A stretch of 64,000 bases of DNA. Source: Flaviaesturariibacter aridisoli (GTDB lineage: Bacteria; Bacteroidota; Bacteroidia; Chitinophagales; Chitinophagaceae). The first letter of the stretch is position 1. Each line of letters opens with the position of its first letter. A program made the translations under genes and the position numbers. Shown piece after piece: positions 16,032 to 23,796 of this stretch. Location of the stretch: positions 186,001 to 250,000 of the forward strand of contig NZ_SKFH01000002.1 of assembly GCF_004343705.1 (NCBI RefSeq), written 5' to 3'. The notes beneath the pieces are model-generated. The model made no database searches. It was given only the letters and a program-made list of their open reading frames with translations, and had not been told where the DNA came from.

Positions 16032-16571
16032 TTATATGATCGCGTGGTAGATACGGGTTTCGGATCCTTTCTGGCAGCAGGGCGCCATGCGGCCCGTTTT
16101 TACACAGGCCATCGAAGAGCGGGCGCTCCATTTCTTGTGCTCTTTGGCCGAAGTGAAGGCCTTGTCCACAAGGTGAAATGATACCGTGCCCGATAGCGAC
16201 TGCCCGTCGCCATTGAGAAAGTGGACGGTTTGCCCGCCCACAGCCATGTGCTCGTCCTTGTGCAGCGTGGCCTGCGCCGGCAATTGCGCCGTTACGAGCA
16301 GCGAAGCCACGGAAAAGCCCGCATCTTCCACCGCCCCGGCGAGGACATCGAAGTTCACGGCCTGGCCTTCTTTGAACGTGAGGTTGTATTGCTGGTTCTT
16401 GATATCGACCTGCACTTTTTCTACAAAGGATACGCCTTCAAGCGCGTTCTTGACGGCTTTAGAGCACATGGAGCAGGTGAGTCCGCTGGCCTGGAGGCTC
16501 ACCCGGACCACCTGCGCGTGGGCACCGCTGCCAAGCAGCAGGGCACACAGGAAAACAAAGATTGCTTTCAT
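16032..16571 (-). CDS. exported heavy-metal-associated (HMA) domain protein
   Basis: 179 residues with a signal peptide (about 1-19, GSGAHAQ). An HMA/CopZ-like ferredoxin fold follows, with the metal-binding GLTCSMCSKAV near residues 30-40 and the typical VEKVQVDIKNQQYNLTF strand. The C-terminal half (about 100-179) is not a second HMA; it holds further His and Cys residues (HKDEHM, SMACVKTGRMAPCCQ), possibly a second metal site. Probably a periplasmic soft-metal (Cu, Hg or Zn) binding protein. It lies 25 bp downstream of the Cys-rich HMA gene and 3 bp upstream of the barrel-like gene, in an apparent operon. Confidence 0.82.
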   Translation of the reverse strand: MKAIFVFLCALLLGSGAHAQVVRVSLQASGLTCSMCSKAVKNALEGVSFVEKVQVDIKNQQYNLTFKEGQAVNFDVLAGAVEDAGFSVASLLVTAQLPAQATLHKDEHMAVGGQTVHFLNGDGQSLSGTVSFHLVDKAFTSAKEHKKWSARSSMACVKTGRMAPCCQKGSETRIYHAII

Positions 16572-16596
16572 GGTACAATAGTTTGGGGTGAGCGAA

Positions 16597-17064
16597 TCAG
16601 GATTTCTTACAGCAGTCTTTTTCAGCGCAGCCGCCTTCCTTGCAGCAGCTCATGCCGGGGGCGCACTTGCCGTCTTTGAGGCAGGAAGCTTCCTTGCATT
16701 GCTGGCTGTCGCAGCAGGACTTCACGGCAGCGTCGCCGCGCTCATACTGGCAGCAGGCGTGCAGCTTGTTGTAGGCTTCTTCGGTGGCCTTTACTTCGGG
16801 GGTGTCGTAACCGGCGGCCGCTATAGACTGCTCAATGCGGGTCGTGCTGGTCTTTTTGGCGTCGTAGCGAACGGTGAGCAGCTTACTTTCCACATTCCAG
16901 GAAGCAAAGGAAGCGCCCCCTTTCTTAGCGGCGGTCTCGATGGTCTTCTGGCACATGCCGCACTCGCCGGCGACTTTGATGGTTTCTTTTTTCGCCTGTG
17001 CGAACGTGCTGTTCGTAACGAACAGGAGCAGGATAACGGTGAGGAAGGAAAGTACGTATTTCAT
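16597..17064 (-). CDS. exported HMA protein with metallothionein-like Cys-rich tail
   Basis: 155 residues. A signal peptide (about 1-23, NSTFAQ) is followed by an HMA domain with GECGMCQKTIE (CxxC near residues 34-37) and then a tail of about 54 residues containing 12 cysteines, four of them in adjacent CC pairs (HACCQYERG, SCCDSQQC, SCCKEGGC, KDCCKKS). The tail resembles metallothionein or the Cys-rich tails of copper-storage proteins and probably buffers a soft metal. The start at 17064 is set by the signal peptide; the frame runs far upstream without protein-like content. Second gene of the metal cluster, after the HYC_CC_PP-like gene. Confidence 0.8.
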   Translation of the reverse strand: MKYVLSFLTVILLLFVTNSTFAQAKKETIKVAGECGMCQKTIETAAKKGGASFASWNVESKLLTVRYDAKKTSTTRIEQSIAAAGYDTPEVKATEEAYNKLHACCQYERGDAAVKSCCDSQQCKEASCLKDGKCAPGMSCCKEGGCAEKDCCKKS

Positions 17065-17132
17065 GATTTGTGTTTTTTTGAAAGAGACAATAATCGAAGG
17101 ACAGGCACCCGTTTCGGGCGCGGCATTCTTGT

Positions 17133-17522
17133 CTAAATCCGGAAAACACAATGACGCAGGTAGGTATCCTGCCTGCTCAAAAGAGGCGGCCCGTGGATGG
17201 GCGTTGCGGAACGATCGGTTGCCGGCACCGAAAGCAGTGCTTCCCACATCGGTTGCGGAGGAAGCAGCGCCGGTGCCGCAGCGAAGGTAAAGAGCGCATA
17301 TTGGGCGCCGGTAGCATCCTGCTGCACCTTCACCAGTTTCACCTGGTCGTGACAGCAGCCGTTCTTTTTCACCGACATGCCGCAGGTATCGCAGCGGTCG
17401 GCTTTCGGCGCCCCCAGCTCCCAGGAGTGGTAGCGGTCCATGCAATAATGAAGGTTCACCACGAAGCCCGTGCTTACCGTAAAGTAAGCCAGCAGCGTCA
17501 GTATGGCGAACAGCTTTTTCAT
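17133..17522 (-). CDS. HYC_CC_PP family-like exported protein
   Basis: 129 residues. An N-terminal hydrophobic segment (LFAILTLLAYFTVSTG, about 4-19) is followed by the three features for which the Bacteroidota HYC_CC_PP family is named: NLHYC near residue 24, a CC pair in NGCCHDQ near 50, and PP in HGPPLLSRQ near the C-terminus. A CxxC (RCDTCGM) lies between. Function is not established; family members are commonly seen near metal-binding genes, and here it heads the metal cluster. The start at 17522 fits the hydrophobic segment and a TACCTTTA -7-like element immediately upstream (17529-17536). Confidence 0.8.
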   Translation of the reverse strand: MKKLFAILTLLAYFTVSTGFVVNLHYCMDRYHSWELGAPKADRCDTCGMSVKKNGCCHDQVKLVKVQQDATGAQYALFTFAAAPALLPPQPMWEALLSVPATDRSATPIHGPPLLSRQDTYLRHCVFRI

Positions 17523-17528
17523 TGCCCG

Positions 17529-17536
17529 TAAAGGTA
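17529..17536 (-). promoter_or_regulatory. -7-like element for the metal cluster
   Basis: Minus-strand TACCTTTA, one mismatch from TAnnTTTG, 6 bp before the ATG (leaderless). An inverted repeat, CCTGA-N6-TCAGG, lies at 17559-17574 over the expected -33 position and could be an operator. Confidence 0.4.
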
Positions 17537-17593
17537 GAGCGTGTTTTTGAAGAATTGACCTGATCCTGGTCAGGAAGAAGGAAGAAAAAGTTA

Positions 17594-17737
17594 AAGAAGC
17601 GTTTTGAACCGCGAAGAGAAAAAGAAAAGAAGGTGGTACGCTAAGTTTTGTTTCCATAAAACAGCACCGCCGCAGGCGGGGCTGTTACCGTATCTCTTCG
17701 CGAAACGCTTCTTCTCTTTTTCTCTCCGCGGTTCCGA
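17594..17737. repeat. inverted repeat pair flanking the porin terminator
   Basis: A segment containing GAACCGCGAAGAGAAAAAG (about 17606-17632) reappears inverted at about 17704-17737. Between them (17658-17687) is an AACAGC/GCTGTT hairpin with a T4 run on the minus strand, the likely terminator of the porin gene. Confidence 0.75.
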
Positions 17738-17762
17738 CACTTATTTCCCTTACCGCAACTTA

Positions 17763-19784
17763 TTAATTCACAAAGCTCCAGTAGAACCCGAACCGCAGTA
17801 CCATCGATGGGTAATAGTACCCGGTGGCGGGGCTGTTGTACTGCTTGAAGCCCGCGGGACTGCTGAAGCGGAGGGTGTTGAGGTTTTCGGCACGGATGAA
17901 GCCTTTGAAGCCGCGGATGCGGAATTGCACAAAGGCGTTGACGTCGGGGCGGTTGCGGATCTGGGTGCTGTCCTGGTAGGTAAACTGCCCGATGAGCGGC
18001 GAATAATTGTCGGCTTTGTAGGGCGAAGCGTAGCGGGCTTCGAAGCCGGCGGCAAGCGTCAGGCTTTTGAAGCCGAGGTTGCCCTGGTAAGCAAAGCGCC
18101 CGATGCCGAAAACCAGGGGCACGTGCACGGCCGCGTTGCCGGCCTGCTGCTGCAGGTATACTTCGGCGTCGAGGCCCCATTTGCGGAAGACCTTAAAAGA
18201 TTTCTTGCCCTGGAGGCGCAACAGGTTGAACACGCCGCTCTCCTGCTCCAGTGTGTGGTAGCCGGTAACATAGAGGTAGTTGGTGACCAGGAAGTAATCA
18301 GCACCGAGCTCCACCTTCCAGCGCGGGTTGTAAAGACGCCCCGAAAAACGGCTGCTGTTTTCCTTGAAAAACGGCTTGGGCGTCGTTTCCAGGTAGAAGT
18401 TGCTCCGCGTGTCGTAGATAAAGGAAGGCGTGCGGTTGCTGTTTTCGAAGCCCACCTGCAGCGACCCGAGGCGCGAGCCCAGGAGCCGCTGGAGCCGCAC
18501 CTGCACATGGAAGTCGCCGCGGTTGTAGCCCGTGAGGTAAAACTCGCCGGCGGCCAGCGCGTCCCACTTCTGGTTGCGCGTGCGGTTGCGGTACTCACCG
18601 TGCACCCAGATGTTGTTGTAGGAAATCGTGTCGCGTACAAAACCCTTGAGCAACTGGTACGAAGCGCCGAGGCGAATGAACTGGGCCAGGTTGTTGGCCA
18701 CCGGGAAAGTGTAGAAAGAGAAGTCGTTGGTCAGCTCGCGCCAGATGTCGCGGTACAGCAGCGGCCGCCTGTCGGGGAGCGCCACCTGGAACACGCTGTC
18801 GTAGATGAGCGAGTCGGGGACGGCGTCGGCGAACACGTACTTGTATTCCCCGTAGGAAAGCGTATGCTCGAGGCGGAGGCGCGGGTAAAAGAGCGGGATC
18901 ACCGTGGAGTCGGTCACCAGCGAGTCTTTGTGGCCGAGGTCGTATTGCTGGCGCAGTACGGCGCGGAACTCGCTGTACTTGTTGCCGGTGTTGACGGTGG
19001 TGTTGCCCAGCAGCGTATTCCGGGTGCGGGTGCTGCCGCTGGCCAGCAGCGTGGGAATGCCGGTAAGGTCGCCGAAGGCCGCGTCGTTGAGGTAGTCGCG
19101 GTCGCCGCGGATGCCGCCGTTCTCGGCCGCTTGCAGGCGGTTGCCCACGAATACGACAAAGTTGTTGTAGCGCTTGCCGGGCGACTGGTACCAGCTTGTT
19201 ACCAGGTAGTTGTTGTGGTTCGTGTTCTGGCTGTTGTAGTATCCCGGCGAGTTGATGAGGCGGTAGTTCACCGACACGTTCCAGGTGGGCTTCAGGTTTT
19301 GCGTGTGCAGGACCTCGATCTCTTGCTGCTGGCCGCCGCCGAGGATGTAACCCAGCTCGGTATAGGGCCGCGTGGTGGTAAAGAAGCGGGCGCGGTCCAC
19401 CGTCCAGCGGTAGGCGTCGAAGGCATGCAGGCCGGGGTCGAAGCCGGTAGCGGTGCGCGGTGTGAACAGCAGGGGTTGCGACGGCGCGCCCGTATTGCCC
19501 AGGTACTGGTGTGTGAACGGGATCGGGAAGCGGCGGTAAAAATCCAGCACACCCGAATCGATGCGGTAGCGGCCGGCGGTGTCGAGGTAGCGATACGAAA
19601 TGGTAAGGCTGTCCTCGTTCTTGTCGCGGTGGCGCAGGCTGTCGCTGCCGCCGCCGCTGCTGCCGTTGAAGCCGCCGTTCTGGATATTGTTCAGCACGCC
19701 ACGCTGCGCCCCGGCCTCCCGGGCAAGGCCCAGGGCGGCCAGGAGGCAGACCGTATAAATACATATGACCCGCAACAGGCGCAT
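17763..19784 (-). CDS. putative outer-membrane porin (Porin_10-like)
   Basis: 673 residues with a signal peptide (about 1-26, LAREAGAQ). A short Gly/Ser-rich, Asn-rich segment is followed by a long beta-rich chain with many aromatic-ended strands and the terminal strand MVLRFGFYWSFVN, which ends in the form expected for outer-membrane insertion. It fits the Bacteroidota putative porin family (Porin_10), a call made from memory. Its ATG overlaps the TGA of the upstream purine nucleoside phosphorylase by one base, so the two are probably co-translated; substrate uptake for nucleosides is an inference from that pairing. Confidence 0.8.
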   Translation of the reverse strand: MRLLRVICIYTVCLLAALGLAREAGAQRGVLNNIQNGGFNGSSGGGSDSLRHRDKNEDSLTISYRYLDTAGRYRIDSGVLDFYRRFPIPFTHQYLGNTGAPSQPLLFTPRTATGFDPGLHAFDAYRWTVDRARFFTTTRPYTELGYILGGGQQQEIEVLHTQNLKPTWNVSVNYRLINSPGYYNSQNTNHNNYLVTSWYQSPGKRYNNFVVFVGNRLQAAENGGIRGDRDYLNDAAFGDLTGIPTLLASGSTRTRNTLLGNTTVNTGNKYSEFRAVLRQQYDLGHKDSLVTDSTVIPLFYPRLRLEHTLSYGEYKYVFADAVPDSLIYDSVFQVALPDRRPLLYRDIWRELTNDFSFYTFPVANNLAQFIRLGASYQLLKGFVRDTISYNNIWVHGEYRNRTRNQKWDALAAGEFYLTGYNRGDFHVQVRLQRLLGSRLGSLQVGFENSNRTPSFIYDTRSNFYLETTPKPFFKENSSRFSGRLYNPRWKVELGADYFLVTNYLYVTGYHTLEQESGVFNLLRLQGKKSFKVFRKWGLDAEVYLQQQAGNAAVHVPLVFGIGRFAYQGNLGFKSLTLAAGFEARYASPYKADNYSPLIGQFTYQDSTQIRNRPDVNAFVQFRIRGFKGFIRAENLNTLRFSSPAGFKQYNSPATGYYYPSMVLRFGFYWSFVN

Positions 19785-20602
19785 CAGAGGCTGCGGATAA
19801 GTTCGCGGAAGATGAGGGTCAGCTTGGGCTCGGCGGCGTGGGCGGCCTCGAGCACCTCTTCGTGCGTGATCGTGTTTTCCTCCTCGCGGATGCCGATGTC
19901 GGTGATCACGCTCATGGCGAATACGTCCATGCCCATATGGCGGGCGGCGATCACTTCCTGCACGGTGCTCATGCCAACGGCCTGTCCGCCAAGCGTGTTG
20001 ATCAGCTGGTATTCGGCGCGCGTTTCGAAGGTGGGGCCGGTCACGCCGAAGTAGACGCCTTCGCGCAGCTCGAGGCCATTGTCGGCGGCGATCTGGCGGG
20101 CGCGGGTGATGAGTTCTTTCTTATAGGGCTCGCTCATATCGGGAAAGCGCGGGCCGAAGCGTTCGTCGTTGCGGCCGATGAGCGGGTTGTGGGCGAAGAA
20201 GGAAATATGGTCGGTGATGAGCATGAGGTCACCCACCTTCCACTTCGGGTTGGTGCCGCCGGCCGCGTTGGAGATGAGCAACGTTTTCACGCCCAGGGCC
20301 TGCAGTACGCGGATGGGGAATACCACTTCTTCGGGGCCGTAGCCTTCGTAGAAGTGAAAGCGGCCGGCCATGGCGATGACGGGCTTGCCGGCGATGCGGC
20401 CGAAGATCAGTTTGCCGGAGTGGCCTTCCACGGTAGACACAGGGAAGTGCGGGATCTCGGCATAGGGAACGGCCGTCGTTACTTCGATCTCGTTGGTAAA
20501 ATTGCCGAGGCCCGAGCCCAGCACGATGCCGACAGTTGCGCCGGCGCTGTTGTGTTGCTGCAGGAACCGTGCGGCTTCCTGGATTTTGTCGTACATATTC
20601 AT
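19784..20602 (-). CDS. punA: purine nucleoside phosphorylase
   Basis: 272 residues, the trimeric PNP type. It splits inosine or guanosine with phosphate into base and ribose-1-phosphate. Visible are GIVLGSGLGNF (about 25-35), the phosphate-site VEGHSGKL, AGRFHFYEGY, ISNAAGGTNPKWKVGDLMLI and the base-site region GPTFETRAEY. A -7 element (TATCTTTG) lies at 20608-20615, so the message is probably leaderless; the second ATG at 20596 is an alternative start. The TGA stop overlaps the porin ATG. Confidence 0.95.
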   Translation of the reverse strand: MNMYDKIQEAARFLQQHNSAGATVGIVLGSGLGNFTNEIEVTTAVPYAEIPHFPVSTVEGHSGKLIFGRIAGKPVIAMAGRFHFYEGYGPEEVVFPIRVLQALGVKTLLISNAAGGTNPKWKVGDLMLITDHISFFAHNPLIGRNDERFGPRFPDMSEPYKKELITRARQIAADNGLELREGVYFGVTGPTFETRAEYQLINTLGGQAVGMSTVQEVIAARHMGMDVFAMSVITDIGIREEENTITHEEVLEAAHAAEPKLTLIFRELIRSL

Positions 20603-20607
20603 CGCGG

Positions 20608-20615
20608 CAAAGATA
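20608..20615 (-). promoter_or_regulatory. -7 promoter element for punA and the porin
   Basis: Minus-strand TATCTTTG, an exact TAnnTTTG match, 5 bp before the ATG at 20602. Confidence 0.65.
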
Positions 20616-20765
20616 ACCGGACCGGCAGAATCCGGGTCCTTTTAACTTTCATTAAAGAAGAGCCCTGCCCCCGCGTCACATCGTGCCCCGGGATTTCATC
20701 CCGGGTCAGGAAACGCGCATGCCCCCGGCATGCCAGGGAAACGCGGGCAGCTATCGTAAGCCAAA

Positions 20766-20795
20766 AGCCGGAAGCATGCGCTTCCGGCTTTTTCA
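20766..20795. terminator. intrinsic terminator after the 20828-21592 gene
   Basis: AAAGCCGGAAGC paired with GCTTCCGGCTTT and T5, downstream of the minus-strand gene. A second hairpin, CCCGGG/CCCGGG around ATTTCAT, lies at about 20687-20705. Confidence 0.75.
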
Positions 20796-20827
20796 TCAAC
20801 CCGTCACCCGGTTACTCCATTAACTAC

Positions 20828-21592
20828 TCAACTACCGGGCACTGTATTTCGTTCGGCCGCTGCCGCGGCTTTCCCCATCCGGATCGCTTCGGCGTTGGCG
20901 TATTGTTCCCAGAGGGTATCGAGCTCTTTCTGCAGCTTCATCCAGGGCGAGGGGTCGGCGGATACTTCCATAAAGCCCGCGATCTTGCGGAGAACCAGCT
21001 CGTAGGCCTTGATTACTTCGGCCTGCGCGTCGCCGGTATTCCCCTCCGGCGCGGAGGCGTTTTCGGCTACGCGTTTCAGGTAGAGTTCATGAAACTCGCT
21101 GTTGTCGCGCTCCAGGCGCGCCCGGAACGATTCCAGTGCCGGCAGGGCGCGGAGGGCGCCGGCGAGCTCGGGCTTGTCGCGCCAGTCTTTGAGCAGGTTG
21201 GAGATGGCTACGGTCTCGTTCATGTAGGACTGTCGCGTCAGGTCGGTGCCGTAGAGGTCCATGTTGGCCTCCACGAGCGTGGCGGCGGCGGCCACCTCGG
21301 CGTCTTCGTGGTAGGTATACATCCGCAGGCCGGCGCGGAGTCCGTTGTACTGCCCGTCGCGGTGGGCGTCCACGCGTTGCAACTGGCCACTAAGCGAGGA
21401 AGCACCGAGCTTGAAATAGCCGCCGAGTCGTACCAGCCTTTCCCTGAAGGCGGCATAGGGTTCCGCAAAGGCGTCGGGCGTGTTGGTAAGGCCGTTCATG
21501 CATTTTTCTACCAGTACATTAGCGCCTTCAAAAAAACCAAGAAAAGTGGCGTTGGGCCAGGTGCCCGTCCGAGATTTTCGAAAAGCATTCAT
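20828..21592 (-). CDS. alpha-helical protein of unknown function, DUF6261-like
   Basis: 254 residues, predicted nearly all alpha-helical, with no signal peptide or membrane segment. The central AHRDGQYNGLRAGLRMYTYH, AAATLVEANMDLYG and NETVAISNLLKDW segments resemble the DUF6261 family of Bacteroidota (from memory, moderate confidence). The ATG at 21592 is preferred to one 20 codons upstream because of the AT-rich leader directly before it. A 41-42 bp tandem array begins 142 bp upstream, an arrangement also seen before two other helical-protein genes (36089 and 59156). Confidence 0.7.
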   Translation of the reverse strand: MNAFRKSRTGTWPNATFLGFFEGANVLVEKCMNGLTNTPDAFAEPYAAFRERLVRLGGYFKLGASSLSGQLQRVDAHRDGQYNGLRAGLRMYTYHEDAEVAAAATLVEANMDLYGTDLTRQSYMNETVAISNLLKDWRDKPELAGALRALPALESFRARLERDNSEFHELYLKRVAENASAPEGNTGDAQAEVIKAYELVLRKIAGFMEVSADPSPWMKLQKELDTLWEQYANAEAIRMGKAAAAAERNTVPGS

Positions 21593-21734
21593 ATAGAAGA
21601 ATTTTCTATAAGGTACGTTCGCCCGGCGGTTGCGCCTCACGGGAATATGCACACGAAAAGGCTGGCCATGTGCAAAACCCTCCTTCTTATTGAACCTGAA
21701 CCGGTTGTACGGCTTTGCCGTAACCCCGGTCTCG

Positions 21735-22000
21735 GGTGCGCAGCCGCTGCGCCCTGTTCAAAGGGCCTGAGGTACGGGCCCGCAGCGGCTGCCGAAGGTT
21801 ACCTGGAGGCAAGGAAGACCACGCAGCAGCTGCGGGCGCTTACCCAACACCGGTGGAAAGGCGCGCAGCGGCTGCGGACGATTACCTGGAGGCAAGTGGC
21901 GGCGCGCAGCGCTGCGGGAAGGTCTCCTTGAAGCAGGAAAGGCCGCGCGGAGTTGCAGCAGGGTTTTCCCGGACCCAGGTACGTTTCAGCGGAAGCCGGT
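21735..22000. repeat. 41-42 bp tandem array with CGCAGC.GCTGCG core, about 6 units
   Basis: The core near CGCAGCGGCTGCGG begins at 21739, 21781, 21822, 21864, 21905 and about 21946, spacing 41-42 bp. The unit body includes TTACCTGGAGGCAAG in two copies. The rest of the 21593-22060 gap shows only the AT-rich leader of the helical gene. Confidence 0.85.
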
Positions 22001-22060
22001 GGCTGTTGACCGGAACCGGGGAAGGAGGTGGCCACGCGCGTCAACGCATCCCGTTATACC

Positions 22061-22318
22061 CTATTCCCCCGGCGGCCACAGGGAACGGATGTCGATCTGG
22101 TCGAGGTAGGGCTGCAGCAGCACCGGGTGATCGAAGCCGCCGACCTTCCAGATGCTGCGGTCGTGTTTCCGAAAAAAGATCTCCGCGTAGAAGGCGTCGA
22201 CCTGGTAGAGGCGCACCTCGTAGGGGCCCTGGTCGCGGTGGCCGACCGGCACCCCGCGTTCGTGGATGATTGCCAGTTGGCTGCCGCCGTCACGTTGCGC
22301 GAATTCGGAAAGAGTCAT
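22061..22318 (-). CDS. small conserved hypothetical protein
   Basis: 85 residues, no signal peptide. The sequence (TLSEFAQRDGGSQLAIIHER, YEVRLYQVDAFYAEIFFRKH, SIWKVGGFDHPVLLQPYLDQ) looks like a single alpha/beta domain and resembles small proteins I have seen in other Bacteroidota, without known function. The start at 22318 matches the beginning of the conserved region; the frame runs 32 codons further upstream into the divergent promoter region. It is divergent from the 22413 gene. Confidence 0.7.
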   Translation of the reverse strand: MTLSEFAQRDGGSQLAIIHERGVPVGHRDQGPYEVRLYQVDAFYAEIFFRKHDRSIWKVGGFDHPVLLQPYLDQIDIRSLWPPGE

Positions 22319-22412
22319 GCGGTCCAGGATTGGTGAATAGTTGCGGGGGGATGCAATAAAATGATTTTTAAAAGGCCTTCGCTGTAATTTAGCCCAGCCT
22401 GAATCAACAACC

Positions 22413-23003
22413 ATGGAAAAACCGTACGGCGGCCGCGCGATCCTTCAAGACAACTTCACCGACCTGCAGATCACCATTCCTGCGAAGCGAAACTGGTTTC
22501 ACCTCATTTTCATCGGCTGCTGGCTCGGCGGCTGGCTCATGGGCGAGCTGTTTGCCCTCGGTGCCGTAACGGGAATCCTTGGTGGCAACCCGGCGAGCCT
22601 GTTTATCCTGTTCTGGCTCGGCGCCTGGACCGTCGGCGGCTACTTCGCCTTGCGCACATTCCTTTGGAATCTAAGAGGAAAAGAGATCATTACGGTGGGG
22701 CAAGGGCAACTGACCATCGACAAGGAAGGCGCCCTCCTGTTCCAACCCAAGGTATACGATCTCAACGAGGTGAAGCACCTGCGGGTGCAGGACGACAACG
22801 ATGGTTTCGGCGGACTCTTCGGCGCCCGCCGCAACGACCTTTCCGCCAATCAAACGGGTGGCACGATCCGCTTCGACTATGGATTGCAAACGGTGAAGTT
22901 CGGCATCGGCCTCGACGAGGCAGAGGCGCGGTTCATCACCGATCAATTAAAGAGCCGGTACCTGCCTGCCGAAAGCCACTATAACGGGCAGCGGCAAAAC
23001 TAA
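22413..23003 (+). CDS. membrane protein with two N-terminal helices and PH-like tail, unknown function
   Basis: 196 residues. Two transmembrane segments lie at about residues 27-50 and 58-82. The C-terminal soluble half (KEIITVGQGQLTIDKEG, KVYDLNEVKHLRV, GGTIRFDYGLQTVKFGIGL, EARFITDQLKSRY) has the strand pattern followed by a final helix seen in membrane-linked bacterial PH-like domains. It is convergent with the macrodomain gene and separated from it by 15 bp. No named family assigned. Confidence 0.75.
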   Translation: MEKPYGGRAILQDNFTDLQITIPAKRNWFHLIFIGCWLGGWLMGELFALGAVTGILGGNPASLFILFWLGAWTVGGYFALRTFLWNLRGKEIITVGQGQLTIDKEGALLFQPKVYDLNEVKHLRVQDDNDGFGGLFGARRNDLSANQTGGTIRFDYGLQTVKFGIGLDEAEARFITDQLKSRYLPAESHYNGQRQN

Positions 23004-23018
23004 TTTTCCCGGTACGGT

Positions 23019-23543
23019 TCAGGAAAGGGCATTAGCGCGTTCCGCTTCGATGAGGCGATAATTTTCCTCGTCGAAACAAACGAACAGCACCTGCATCCTG
23101 CTTCCCTTCTCCTTCAGGAAATCCAGCACCGTGCGCACCGCGATGCGGGCCGCTTCCGGCTTCGGGTAACCGTAAACGCCGGTGCTGATATTGGGGAAGG
23201 CGATCGACCGGCAACCGTTTTCTTCGGCCAGCTTGAGGCTGGCCCGGTAACAGCTGGCCAGTTTTTCGGCCTCGCCCTTGCCGCCGCCGTTCCACACCGG
23301 GCCCACGGTATGGATCACATACTTCGCCGGCAGGTTGCCCGCGCCGGTGATCACGGCTTCACCGGTGGCGCAGCCGCCCTGCCGGGCTACGAGGGCACGG
23401 CACTCCTCGAGGATCTTCGGTCCGCCGGCGCGGTGGATGGCGCCGTCTACCCCACCCCCGCCGAGCAGCGACGAATTGGCGGCGTTCACGATGGCGTCGA
23501 CGGGTTGTTTGGTGATGTCGCCGCGGATGATCTGGAGGTTCAT
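23019..23543 (-). CDS. macrodomain protein, O-acetyl-ADP-ribose deacetylase type
   Basis: 174 residues forming one complete MacroD-type macrodomain. It probably hydrolyses O-acetyl-ADP-ribose or removes mono-ADP-ribose from proteins in the cytoplasm. Diagnostic segments are [20 protein letters not shown] (residues about 5-24), [16 protein letters not shown] with the catalytic-loop glycines, and the phosphate-binding ISTGVYGYP near 118-126. Escherichia coli YmdB is the closest known type. It is not linked to an ADP-ribosyltransferase in this window. Confidence 0.93.
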   Translation of the reverse strand: MNLQIIRGDITKQPVDAIVNAANSSLLGGGGVDGAIHRAGGPKILEECRALVARQGGCATGEAVITGAGNLPAKYVIHTVGPVWNGGGKGEAEKLASCYRASLKLAEENGCRSIAFPNISTGVYGYPKPEAARIAVRTVLDFLKEKGSRMQVLFVCFDEENYRLIEAERANALS

Positions 23544-23576
23544 GGATGCTGTGTTGTGGTTCTTCTGCTAAATTAC

Positions 23577-23726
23577 GCACATGGTGCTCCTTTTCGAGAC
23601 GCACATGGTGCGTCTCTACCCGTTTGCTGCGCACGCAATGATGACCGCCGGCCATCCTCCCTGTACAGACGCACTATGTGCGTCTCCGCCGGCGCCAGCC
23701 ATAGAGACGCACATGGTGCGTCTCTA
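23577..23726. repeat. cluster of GAGACGCAC-N3-GTGCGTCTC palindromes
   Basis: Perfect or near-perfect copies at 23596-23616, 23667-23686 and 23704-23724, plus a half copy at 23577-23590, in the gap between the macrodomain gene and sucC. Each can form a 9-bp stem with a 3-base loop. Similar GAGACGC palindromes are frequent intergenic repeats in other bacteria. Confidence 0.85.
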
Positions 23727-23732
23727 CTGCCC

Positions 23733-23760
23733 CCTAAACCTCCTGAACCTCCTAAACCCT
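23733..23760 (+). repeat. 9-bp tandem repeat upstream of sucC
   Basis: CCTAAACCT, CCTGAACCT, CCTAAACC in tandem. It resembles the 7/8-bp arrays, but the 9-bp period keeps its TAA/TGA triplets in one frame. Confidence 0.7.
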
Positions 23761-23767
23761 TTTCCAT

Positions 23768-23775
23768 TATTTTTG
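23768..23775 (+). promoter_or_regulatory. -7 promoter element for sucC
   Basis: TATTTTTG, an exact TAnnTTTG match, 21 bp before the sucC ATG. Confidence 0.55.
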
Positions 23776-23796
23776 CCGCACAAAATTCCCAGACAC

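Noticed and set aside
23019-23543. toxin-antitoxin pair (macrodomain antitoxin of a DarTG system)
   Set aside because: The macrodomain is of the stand-alone deacetylase type, and no ADP-ribosyltransferase gene is adjacent; neighbours are an unknown membrane gene and sucC.
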